7,529 nt of DNA from Firmicutes bacterium UBA3553 (GTDB lineage: Bacteria; Bacillota; Clostridia; Tissierellales; Sedimentibacteraceae): the NCBI GenBank assembly GCA_002381185.1, contig DFOA01000066.1:1-7529 (forward strand). The letters are read 5' to 3'. Under the pieces are notes generated by a model, which ran no database searches, was not told the origin of the DNA, and saw nothing but the letters and a program-made list of their open reading frames with translations. Both the position numbers and the translations under genes were made by a program. This document shows positions 1-6,214 of this stretch, piece by piece (position 1 is the stretch's first letter; each line of letters starts with the position of its first letter).

Positions 1-1299
1 TACCTCAAGGGCGTTACTGTTGCTTACTAGGGTTGCATCTTCTACTGTCAAGACATTTGATTTGTCACCAGGAGATAAGTTAGTATTATATACTCCAAAT
101 ATCTGTGGATGATCCTCTCCGTTTATATAGTTATGCGCTGTTACCTCAACACCCGTTACAAGGGGCTTTAATTTCAATTTATGCCCTTGAAATTTCCTAT
201 CTTTGCCTATGGATCCACTTACGACGTTAGGCATAGGATATATTTTAATCTTATGCGTTCTGCTACAATCCGCAATCCCACCTATGGCAAATGCAACCTG
301 TTGAAGAGCTTCTCTGTGAGTGCAGACAGGAATCATTCCTGAAAGCATTTTATTTCCTAAGCTTTCATCAAGTTCATATTCTGCGTCTGCACTGCTCATT
401 ATTTCTGCAATAATCACTCCTGCAGGTACATTGTTATATGTGCCTCCTGCAAAGTTGGTCCCGTCTATAACCCCAATCAAATCCATGCCTGTCATGTTGA
501 TATTATATTCATCCTCGTTCTCCCATTCGTCCAGGTAATATGTCCCTATATTCTTTTTTACCCCGTCTAAATATTCGTAGACCTTTAAAGGCTGTCGCTG
601 TTGTAATAACTTAAACACTCCTTCTGGATTTAAAATAGAAAACTCTGCATCTTCAGAATACAGAGTAAAGTTAAGCGTATTTATTCTTAGTTCAGAGCTT
701 ATAGGGTCCACTTCCTCAAGTACATTAGCTGATATTAGGTCCCTGCCGCTAAATAGTTTTATTTGTCCGAAATCAAGCTGTGATAGCTTCAGATATCTGT
801 AAGGTTTATTTGTGCTGTAGAAAGTAATTACTATTTTTTCATAGTTTTCTATAGGATTGTCAGCAAAATATACAGTGCTGTCAGGTTCATAATTCATATC
901 AGAGAGAAGATCATTAGAAGCACCATACCATTTAACATTCATACTGTTACAGTAGTCATCTGTTGGTTCATGGAATGTAAAGGTCAGTCCTAAACTGCTA
1001 TGCGGTTCTGAAAATTCTATAGCTAGTACAACCGGACTTGCAAACTCTCCGTTTTCGCCACTCATGGACGCAGACCACAGCCCGAAATTATATTCCGTAG
1101 GCTCATCTGGAAACAATTCAAAGGTTCCGTCAAGACGGAAATAATCCTTCTCAAGTGTTGCAAATTTCCGTATTTCCAATTCATCACGTTTCAGCTGCGT
1201 TAAATCTATAAAGGGTTGTTTATCATCCGCTATGAATGTACTGTCCGGCTTTGCTGTCACATCAACTAAGCCGAAACTTATCGCTGTTTTAGTACGCAT
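1..1299 (-). CDS. Tail hub / tail-tip protein, C-terminus cut off by window edge
   Basis: An open frame of 433 codons runs from an ATG at 1299 to base 1 without a stop, so the C-terminus is missing. The start is supported by AAGGAG at 1310-1315, ten bases upstream and inside the last codons of the preceding gene, whose stop is 6 nt away. Residues of roughly 1-210 look all-beta, with aromatic-rich strands (GLTFTFHEP, NVKWYGASNDLLSD, NKPYRYLKL). From about residue 210 onward the pattern matches gp27-like hub proteins of Firmicutes siphophages: VYEYLDGVKKNIGTYYLDEW, then GMDLIGVIDGTNFAGGTY, then a helix and IPVCTHREALQQVAFAIGG. Proteins of this type close the tail tube and carry the fibres or lysins of the tail tip. 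Position directly after tape measure and a small tail gene agrees. The missing part could hold a peptidase or receptor-binding region; that cannot be seen. Family assignment is from memory of the pattern. Confidence 0.8.
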   Translation of the reverse strand, partial: MRTKTAISFGLVDVTAKPDSTFIADDKQPFIDLTQLKRDELEIRKFATLEKDYFRLDGTFELFPDEPTEYNFGLWSASMSGENGEFASPVVLAIEFSEPHSSLGLTFTFHEPTDDYCNSMNVKWYGASNDLLSDMNYEPDSTVYFADNPIENYEKIVITFYSTNKPYRYLKLSQLDFGQIKLFSGRDLISANVLEEVDPISSELRINTLNFTLYSEDAEFSILNPEGVFKLLQQRQPLKVYEYLDGVKKNIGTYYLDEWENEDEYNINMTGMDLIGVIDGTNFAGGTYNNVPAGVIIAEIMSSADAEYELDESLGNKMLSGMIPVCTHREALQQVAFAIGGIADCSRTHKIKIYPMPNVVSGSIGKDRKFQGHKLKLKPLVTGVEVTAHNYINGEDHPQIFGVYNTNLSPGDKSNVLTVEDATLVSNSNALEV

Positions 1300-1305
1300 A
1301 TCTTA

Positions 1306-1677
1306 TCAGCTCCTTGCCGGTACCTGGGCGGTGAAATTAACAGTCAGGTCCTGCCAGTAGTTTTGGTATACTGTCTTTTTCCTATCACTTATATTAGAAA
1401 AATACGCCTTAAATGTGTATTCCCCTTTTTCATCAAGTACTGTTACCGTGTGAAATTCAACGGGCTCTGTTAGCTTATTCCATAATCTTTGATATTCAAC
1501 TGCTTGAGTATCATTTTTTACATAACCGAATTTAAGCTGATAGTTAAAGTAAACCCCTATCAGTTCCCTTTGCAGTCCTCCATCATCTGTTCTTTTAGCA
1601 AACTTATCTAAGAAATCAGCCTTACGGCTTAATTCAATCACAGGTACATCAAATTCTAATCCATCTATTTTAATCAT
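1306..1677 (-). CDS. Small tail protein in the Dit position (function unproven)
   Basis: A 123-residue protein between tape measure and hub genes. The ATG at 1675-1677 has AGGAGG at 1687-1692, nine bases upstream, within the end of the tape measure gene; the two genes are 2 nt apart. The sequence reads as short beta strands (IKIDGLEFDV, ELIGVYFNYQLKFG), a helix (AVEYQRLWNKL), more strands (FHTVTVL, YTFKAYFSNI) and a final strand WQDLTVNFTAQ. That strand-helix-strand order resembles the tail-tube/ring fold also found in the N-terminal half of distal tail (Dit) proteins, but it is about half the usual Dit length. I recognise it only as a conserved hypothetical of clostridial phage tail modules. 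A Dit-like or tube-cap role is inference from position and predicted strand order. No signal peptide or membrane segment is seen. Confidence 0.72.
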   Translation of the reverse strand: MIKIDGLEFDVPVIELSRKADFLDKFAKRTDDGGLQRELIGVYFNYQLKFGYVKNDTQAVEYQRLWNKLTEPVEFHTVTVLDEKGEYTFKAYFSNISDRKKTVYQNYWQDLTVNFTAQVPARS

Positions 1678-1679
1678 TA

Positions 1680-4226
1680 TTATGCACCTCCTATAATAAG
1701 CTTGGTTCCCACTCTACTATTTTCTTTGTCAATATAAGGTTTAAGCAATCTTACTAATTGCGCCATATTACCACCAAAATTTATTGTTACTTCCTGACCG
1801 CCGACATTTAAGCCACTTAATTCCTCTTTTATAATCTGTCTTATAAGACCTTCCGGAGCTTCTATGTTTTTACCACTTTTTTGGTCTCCGAGGATTGCGA
1901 GAAACTCACTATTAGGCGGGATTACAGCACCAGTTGCAAGTTTAGGTATATTCTTTATAGTTGGTGTTCCTATCTCAAAGCCTCCAAATTTTACACCCAT
2001 AATGTTTATTTCAGGAACTTTGAATTTTAAGCTATTCCAACCGTCTATCAATTTGTTTATCCAGCCTATGATAGTATTTATGGGTAATTTGAATATTTCA
2101 AGTATGCCGTCCCATACATTTTTTAAAGTATCTTTAAGCCCTTTAAATACATTTGCTATTGGTGTGGAAATCTTATCCTCAAACCATTTTGAAGCATCTT
2201 TCCATACATTCTGAATGCCTGTCCATGCTGAGGTTAATAAACTTACTATGGTATCCTTTAACCCCGAAAAGAACCCCGATATTGGTACGATTACAGTTTC
2301 GTTAAACCAAGCACTTACAATTTGCCATGTAGCTTTTACACTTTCCCATGCTTCAGAAGCTTTTAATTTAACATTATCCCAGAGATCAGAAAAGAAAGAC
2401 TTTACAGGTTGCACAACAGTTTTATTAAACCACTCACCTGCTTTATTCCATTTATCCTTTATCCAATCCCAGCATTTAGACGCTGCTTCTTTCACTTCAT
2501 CCCAGTGTCTTATAAGTAATACAATTATCGCTATTATTGCACCAATAGCAATTATCGCTATCCCAATGGGGGAAGTTAAAAATGCCACCGCAGCACCGAA
2601 AGCCGACGTTACTACAGTCGCAATTGCACCTATTGAATTCCACAATATTACTGCTGTATTCCATAATTTCAATGCTCCTGTTACTAATACCCATGCTGCT
2701 GCAAAACTTCCAACTATTAAAATAATATCTTGAATTAGAACTTTATGTTCAATTATCCAATCACTTATTTTTTTCAATGCTCTTACTAGCTTTTCGAGTA
2801 CAGAAATTATTATTCCTCCTGTCCATTCAGCTATAGGTTTCAAAAATACATCCCATAACCACATTGCCAAAGGTTTTAATACTTCTATTACACTATTTAA
2901 TATGTCGAGAGCGCCCGATAATAATTCCAAGAATACAGGTAAGGCATCTTCAATAACCCATTTTGATAACGGTACAAATAAATTAATATACGCCCATTCA
3001 AGTCCGCTAAATATTGCCTTTGTAATTGGTTCAATAGCCTTTTTTAATCTGTCAAAAGCACTATTTAAATTATCAAAATTTATAGACTTTAATGGCTCTA
3101 ACATTTTCATCAAAGCATCAACCGCTGTCTGCACTGCAGTTGATACTGTTACACCAGTTCCTATTTCACCGCCTGTTGCTATATCTCCTAGACCTAAATC
3201 AGTTTCTAATTCATCAGCTGCTCCAGATGCCGCGCTTGCTGTATCTTCTGCCAGTACATTTAAATCATCAAAAGGCGCTGTAGCGTTTTTAGCCTCTTTC
3301 CCGGTTTTTTTCGTGGCATCTGCTAATTTCTCTTGTGCCTTTGCCGCTCCTATTCCGCTTTTAGCAATCTGGTCTTGCTGTTTGGCTTGTTTACCGAAAA
3401 TAGCAGTTGTAACTTGCGCAAATACATTTGCAAGTCTTGTCAGTGCCGCAATAATAGCATTTATAGAAGGTAACACAGCCCAAGCGATAGGAAGTAAGGC
3501 GTTGCCGACAGCAATCTTTAAATTATTAAAATTAAATCCAAGCTTTAGTACTTCTCCCGAATAAGAATTAGCAACTTTTGCTGCGTCTCCTGTCTGAAAT
3601 TTTGTTTCTTCCAGTATTCCAGATACTTCTGCTTGAATTTTCTGTTGTTTAGTCAAATTGTTTGCAGTGGTTCCTATACCCTTAGCATAATCTTCCCACA
3701 TTTTCGCTACATTCTTCGTAACACCTGCATTATCAACAAGAATTGAATTTTCATTTTTTAAACCCTCGGTAGCCGATGTTACCGCATCACCTAAACTGTA
3801 ACTTGCCTGACGTCCAAATGCTGCACTATCTTTTAAAGCTGTAAGCACCTGTTCAATCTGCGTATCAGTATAGCCTCTGGAAGCAAGATTTTTATATGCT
3901 GTAATTGCATTTGTTGCAGGAATCAAACCATCAGATACATATTCATTAATGAATTTCTGCGCATCTTTAAAACTTCTACCTTGTCCATCAAGAATAGATT
4001 TTAGACCTGTCATTGCGTTAGTAAGTTCTGTTGTAGCTTTAACAGATGATTTCCCAAAATCAATAATTGCTTTTACTCCGAATGCAATTCCCGCGGCAAT
4101 AGCCATACTTTTAAGAGATGATGTTATTCTCGTAAGTCCTTTATTCACAGAACCTACCCCACTATTAAAACCTTTTGTGTCAATTTTTGAATCTATTCTA
4201 ATGCTACCATCATATCCTGCTGCCAT
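1680..4226 (-). CDS. Tail tape measure protein
   Basis: An 848-residue protein that would lie inside the tail tube and set tail length; at the usual rule of about 0.15 nm per residue the tail would be near 120-130 nm (inference). The N-terminus (GYDGSIRIDSKIDTKGFNSG) and residues about 60-280, rich in helix with SRGYTDTQIEQVLTALKDSA and KLGFNFNNLKIAVGNALLPI, match TP901-like minor tail/tape proteins. Residues 280-350 form an Ala/Lys/Gly-rich linker. Hydrophobic stretches lie near 497-521 and 530-572, as expected for a tape that contacts the host membrane. Residues 585-707 hold three 41-residue Trp-rich repeats. Near the C-terminus, PKLATGAVIPPNSEFLAILG (761-780) is the motif conserved in Firmicutes tape measures. 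The ATG at 4224-4226 has only a modest AAAGG at 4238-4242. Unusually, the chaperone genes do not directly precede it: an opposite-strand gene intervenes. Confidence 0.95.
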   Translation of the reverse strand: MAAGYDGSIRIDSKIDTKGFNSGVGSVNKGLTRITSSLKSMAIAAGIAFGVKAIIDFGKSSVKATTELTNAMTGLKSILDGQGRSFKDAQKFINEYVSDGLIPATNAITAYKNLASRGYTDTQIEQVLTALKDSAAFGRQASYSLGDAVTSATEGLKNENSILVDNAGVTKNVAKMWEDYAKGIGTTANNLTKQQKIQAEVSGILEETKFQTGDAAKVANSYSGEVLKLGFNFNNLKIAVGNALLPIAWAVLPSINAIIAALTRLANVFAQVTTAIFGKQAKQQDQIAKSGIGAAKAQEKLADATKKTGKEAKNATAPFDDLNVLAEDTASAASGAADELETDLGLGDIATGGEIGTGVTVSTAVQTAVDALMKMLEPLKSINFDNLNSAFDRLKKAIEPITKAIFSGLEWAYINLFVPLSKWVIEDALPVFLELLSGALDILNSVIEVLKPLAMWLWDVFLKPIAEWTGGIIISVLEKLVRALKKISDWIIEHKVLIQDIILIVGSFAAAWVLVTGALKLWNTAVILWNSIGAIATVVTSAFGAAVAFLTSPIGIAIIAIGAIIAIIVLLIRHWDEVKEAASKCWDWIKDKWNKAGEWFNKTVVQPVKSFFSDLWDNVKLKASEAWESVKATWQIVSAWFNETVIVPISGFFSGLKDTIVSLLTSAWTGIQNVWKDASKWFEDKISTPIANVFKGLKDTLKNVWDGILEIFKLPINTIIGWINKLIDGWNSLKFKVPEINIMGVKFGGFEIGTPTIKNIPKLATGAVIPPNSEFLAILGDQKSGKNIEAPEGLIRQIIKEELSGLNVGGQEVTINFGGNMAQLVRLLKPYIDKENSRVGTKLIIGGA
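2106..2474 (-). repeat. Three tandem 41-residue Trp-rich repeats inside tape measure
   Basis: At the protein level residues 585-625, 626-666 and 667-707 repeat with an exact 41-residue period. Trp falls at 586/627/668, 593/634/675 and 599/640/681 (the last always followed by Phe), Pro at 607/648/689, Phe at 612/653/694 and Leu at 615/656/697. Each unit follows W-x6-W-x5-WF, then Pro, Phe and GL- or DL-type positions. The DNA copies have clearly diverged, so this is an old duplication. In tape measures such repeats probably pack regularly inside the tube; gain or loss of a unit would change tail length. That last point is inference. Confidence 0.8.
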
Positions 4227-4252
4227 GTAATCGCCCGCCTTTCTTTCTCGTT

Positions 4253-4277
4253 AAAAAAGAGCACCACTTCGAGTGCT
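4253..4277 (-). terminator. Weak terminator-like hairpin upstream of tape measure
   Basis: Read on the minus strand, a 5-bp stem AGCAC/GTGCT (4273-4277 with 4260-4264) encloses an 8-base loop. One base after the stem comes a run of six T (4253-4258 as A on plus). The stem is short and has alternative pairings, so strength is doubtful. A strong terminator here would cut the tape measure off from the upstream tail genes, since I see no convincing minus-strand promoter in the 26 bases that remain before the ATG at 4226. At most it attenuates. Confidence 0.3.
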
Positions 4278-4278
4278 A

Positions 4279-4307
4279 TTGATTTTTTTACTAAATTATG
4301 TTATTAT
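4279..4307 (+). promoter_or_regulatory. Sigma-A-type promoter with extended -10 for the cargo gene
   Basis: A -35 box TTGATT (4279-4284, four of six consensus bases) is followed by a 17-base spacer and a -10 box TATTAT (4302-4307, five of six). TG at 4299-4300, one base before the -10, completes the TGn extended -10 element. Transcription would start near 4314, leaving a leader of about 25 bases that contains the GGAGG site at 4325-4329. The promoter reads away from the tape measure into the plus-strand gene, against the direction of every tail gene here. The region is AT-rich, so chance matches are possible, but spacing and the TGn element together make this a good candidate. Confidence 0.7.
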
Positions 4308-4324
4308 TTTCCTAGAAAATATTT

Positions 4325-4329
4325 GGAGG
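4325..4329 (+). promoter_or_regulatory. Ribosome binding site that fixes the cargo gene start
   Basis: GGAGG lies nine bases before the ATG at 4339-4341. The same frame is open back to a GTG at 4273, but that codon has no such site and lies upstream of the predicted transcription start, so 4339 is the supported start. Confidence 0.85.
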
Positions 4330-4338
4330 CATATTATT

Positions 4339-5178
4339 ATGGGGATATTTAATTTTGTTAAATCCGTTATTGAAGAAAAACCTGACCTTGAAACAATAGA
4401 AGGCATTAATTCAATAAAAATCCCAATATATAAAAAACTATCGTCTGGTGTAAGTTCTCCTACAAATAACATTGAGTACATTCTTCAAAGAAAAGCTACA
4501 GAGCATAAAAGAAACGGACACATGGATTTAGCCATAGCTTGCCTACGTAAATCTAATGAAATTATGCCTCATTCCAATTTCACATGGTCTTCTGATGATT
4601 ATCTTCGGTTAGTTGAATTCTTAAAAGATAACGGACAATTTGAAGAAGCTCGTAAAGAAGAAGCAAAAATTAAAACCTTTTTTGATTCTATGCCAGCATA
4701 TTCACCTTTCAAGAATGCATCTGTTGATTTATTTGAATGCTCTAAGCACGAATGCACCTGCGCAGAGTGCTCAAAATATCAAGGCAGGGTATTCAGTATT
4801 AGTGGTAAAGATAAAAACTTCCCCAAACTACCTGATTTTATCTTAGAAAAAGGGCAAATCCACGAAGGATGTCGCCATGATTTTTATCCTTTTTATACTG
4901 ATGTTTGTAGTAAATCAGAGTTAATAAAAGCTATAAAATTCAGTAATCGCCCATTTGTCGATTCACGCACTAAAAAGGAAAAGCTTGAATACGAGCAAAA
5001 CAGGCTTGAAATTGAAACATACGAAAGAGATAAACAAAATTACGACCTCGTTCGTGAACATCTTCCCGATATTGCTCCAAAGTCTTTTAGTGGATACCGA
5101 AAGATGAAATTCACCAAATCGAAAAACTTTATTAAGCTTGCTGAAAAAGCTAAAGAATTAGGTATAAATATTGAGTAG
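4339..5178 (+). CDS. Unrecognised opposite-strand cargo protein: TPR-like helices plus MuF-like Cys/His cluster
   Basis: A 279-residue protein I cannot name. Residues 53-75 and 88-113 look like two TPR-type helix pairs (NGHMDLAIACLRKS; FLKDNGQFEEARKEEAKI). Residues 134-180 hold a Cys/His cluster: C134-x4-C139-x-C141-x2-C144, then QGRVFS, FPKLPDF, and H175-x2-C178-R-H180 followed by DFYPFY. This arrangement (Cys pair, G-[RK]-V-[FY], proline-rich turn, H-x2-C-R-[CH]) recalls the end of MuF/SPP1 gp7-type head morphogenesis domains and suggests metal binding; the similarity is by eye. Residues about 210-235 are charged and likely coiled-coil or helical, and the C-terminus is lysine-rich. No signal peptide or membrane segment follows from the chosen start. 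The gene has its own promoter and ribosome site, runs against the tail operon, and ends exactly where the convergent Gp15-family gene ends. That layout suits an independently expressed moron (lysogenic conversion, superinfection exclusion or defence). Function is unknown. Confidence 0.85.
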   Translation: MGIFNFVKSVIEEKPDLETIEGINSIKIPIYKKLSSGVSSPTNNIEYILQRKATEHKRNGHMDLAIACLRKSNEIMPHSNFTWSSDDYLRLVEFLKDNGQFEEARKEEAKIKTFFDSMPAYSPFKNASVDLFECSKHECTCAECSKYQGRVFSISGKDKNFPKLPDFILEKGQIHEGCRHDFYPFYTDVCSKSELIKAIKFSNRPFVDSRTKKEKLEYEQNRLEIETYERDKQNYDLVREHLPDIAPKSFSGYRKMKFTKSKNFIKLAEKAKELGINIE

Positions 5179-5739
5179 TTATTTCAGCAACTCCATAAAC
5201 TCACTAATCTGTTTTTGTTCTTCGATACTGTATTCCTCTTTCAAGTCAACAGTATCTCTGATTTTATAATACAGCTCTCTTTCTTCCTTAGAGAGTTTTC
5301 CTTTTGCTTTTTGTGTACGTAAATAAATTAATCGGCTCATAAAACACTCTTCCGGAAGTTCCATAAAAGCAAGTACAAATTCCCACCAATGAACAAAATC
5401 TCCTTTACTTAATCGCCCATGGAGTACGCCGTCAACAGCTCTATAAATGTATTTGTCATCCTGAGTAAATGAATATTTCCTTACACCGTCACTCTCTCCA
5501 GCACCTTGCCCAGTACCTCCGCAATCAAGAAATCTTATTCCCTGTTTTACGGCCGTATTCAAATTATGCGGCGTTTCCTTATATAGCAGTTCCACAAGCA
5601 CCATGCATTTTTCGTACTGTGTCAGCTCATTATCTTCAAAGGCCATTATGATTTTTATACCAGTCTGATAGTCAGTATTAATATCATACTCTATGCCTTC
5701 AACTTCAATTGCTGTAGGTAGTCCGTCAGTAAGTATCAT
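5179..5739 (-). CDS. Gp15-family phage protein (second part of tail chaperone cassette)
   Basis: A 186-residue protein matching the bacteriophage Gp15 family by pattern and length. It shows the early DYQTGIKIIMAFEDNELTQY segment, an ELLYKETP helix, GIRFLDCGG, then SFTQDDKYIYRAV and the FVHWWEFVLAFMEL stretch, ending in RLIYLRTQKAKGKL and an acidic helical tail. In Firmicutes siphophages this gene sits between the tail assembly chaperone and the tape measure and takes the place of the lambda gpT part, so it probably helps load the tape measure for tube assembly. Its ATG (5737-5739) overlaps the chaperone stop in ATGA, and no good ribosome site precedes it, which points to coupled translation or -1 frameshifting. 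Its stop TAA (5179-5181) directly abuts the stop of the convergent cargo gene. Confidence 0.88.
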   Translation of the reverse strand: MILTDGLPTAIEVEGIEYDINTDYQTGIKIIMAFEDNELTQYEKCMVLVELLYKETPHNLNTAVKQGIRFLDCGGTGQGAGESDGVRKYSFTQDDKYIYRAVDGVLHGRLSKGDFVHWWEFVLAFMELPEECFMSRLIYLRTQKAKGKLSKEERELYYKIRDTVDLKEEYSIEEQKQISEFMELLK

Positions 5740-6170
5740 CTCATCACATTCTTTTTATTATTCTTAGTATACTTGTTTATTTTCTGGTCCCTTACCTTTT
5801 GAATGTAAGGTGTTACGCCATCGAAAAACTGTTCAAACATATCAAGAGTATTCGCATTCCCAAATACTGTTTGGCTTGTACCTTCTCCGAAAACAGCATC
5901 TACTTTTCCCCTCATATAGCCGCATGTTTCTTTTAAAAGTTCAAGTTTTTCTTTGAGATTTACAGGTATACCATAGGAATTGACCTCAGCATTTTTATCT
6001 ATTTCCGCTTCCTTTGCCTTATATTCTTTCTCTTTATTTTCGAGATCTGCGAGTAATTCATAAAGATTATTTACAAATTCTAAATCATTAGGATTAAACG
6101 CAATAACCCTGCTTTCATCATCGTTTATTGTCAGTCTTATTTCTCCAGTATTTATATTAATATTACTCAT
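5736..6170 (-). CDS. Tail assembly chaperone (gpG-like)
   Basis: A 144-residue acidic-helical protein starting MSNININTGEIRLTINDDES. The segment FNPNDLEFVNNLYELLADLE, a long charged helix (ENKEKEYKAKEAEIDKNAE), a second helix KEKLELLKETCGYMRGKVDAVFGEG, and NANTLDMFEQFFDGVTPYIQ match the small tail assembly chaperones (DUF6673-like) of clostridial phages. It lies between the tube and Gp15-family genes, the gpG position. The frame is open to an ATG at 6180-6182, but that codon directly follows the terminator T-run and has no ribosome site. The ATG at 6168-6170 has GGAGG at 6176-6180, five bases upstream, so it is preferred. The C-terminus is Lys/Asn-rich and contains a possible slippery stretch (5751-5757). 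Confidence 0.87.
   Translation of the reverse strand: MSNININTGEIRLTINDDESRVIAFNPNDLEFVNNLYELLADLENKEKEYKAKEAEIDKNAEVNSYGIPVNLKEKLELLKETCGYMRGKVDAVFGEGTSQTVFGNANTLDMFEQFFDGVTPYIQKVRDQKINKYTKNNKKNVMR
5751..5757 (-). other. Possible -1 frameshift site between chaperone and Gp15 frames
   Basis: The minus-strand heptamer TAAAAAG lies in phase as T AAA AAG near the chaperone end. A -1 slip here enters the Gp15 frame and reads GAA TGT GAT GAG before the Gp15 ATG, giving a gpGT-like fusion. The -1 frame has a TAA immediately upstream, so the shift could occur only in this short stretch. The first base departs from the strong A AAA AAG motif, so the P-site tRNA would re-pair poorly. Reinitiation at the ATGA overlap is the simpler explanation. 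Confidence 0.2.
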
Positions 6171-6175
6171 TTCTA

Positions 6176-6180
6176 CCTCC
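6176..6180 (-). promoter_or_regulatory. Ribosome binding site that fixes the chaperone start
   Basis: GGAGG on the minus strand, five bases before the ATG at 6168-6170. It begins only four bases after the terminator T-run (6185-6189), so only transcripts that read through the terminator carry it intact. It overlaps the upstream in-frame ATG at 6180-6182, which argues against that ATG being the start. Confidence 0.8.
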
Positions 6181-6184
6181 ATTT

Positions 6185-6207
6185 AAAAAGCCCCGCTTTC
6201 GCAGGGC
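6185..6207 (-). terminator. Intrinsic terminator after the tail tube gene
   Basis: On the minus strand a 7-bp stem GCCCTGC/GCGGGGC (one T.G wobble) closes a GAAA tetraloop and is followed directly by TTTTT. It begins 7 bases after the tube gene stop and ends just before the chaperone ribosome site. A partial terminator at this point would let the abundant tube protein be made in large excess over chaperone, tape and tip proteins. The structure is plainly visible; its efficiency is inference. Confidence 0.88.
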
Positions 6208-6214
6208 CTAGTTA

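Noticed and set aside
320..538. A 72-residue plus-strand open frame opposite the hub gene
   Set aside because: The minus-strand hub frame is unbroken through it and carries recognisable hub motifs; the plus frame is a shadow.
1864..3564. Long plus-strand open frames (1864-2214, 2215-2733, 2902-3564) opposite the tape measure gene
   Set aside because: They lie wholly antisense to a well-supported gene, lack ribosome sites, and read as low-complexity Ala/Ser/Phe/Ile sequence produced by the Ala- and Lys-rich tape measure codons.
4273..4338. Upstream GTG start that would add 22 hydrophobic residues (a signal- or membrane-like N-terminus) to the cargo protein
   Set aside because: It has no ribosome site and lies upstream of the predicted -10 box and transcription start, while the ATG at 4339 has GGAGG nine bases before it.
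4227..4420. Minus-strand promoter for the tape measure inside the cargo 5' region (TTAACA with CATAAT)
   Set aside because: The spacer is only 14 bases and the region is so AT-rich that such partial matches are expected by chance.
5172..5203. Imperfect inverted repeat (TGAGT with ACTCA, inner AGTT with AACT) at the convergent stops, as a cargo terminator
   Set aside because: The stem is interrupted by an unpaired six-base bulge, is AT-rich, and the nearest T-run starts about eight bases further on; too weak to call.
6171..6182. ATG at 6180-6182 as the chaperone start
   Set aside because: The terminator T-run sits directly upstream and there is no ribosome site; the ATG overlaps the GGAGG that serves the start at 6170.
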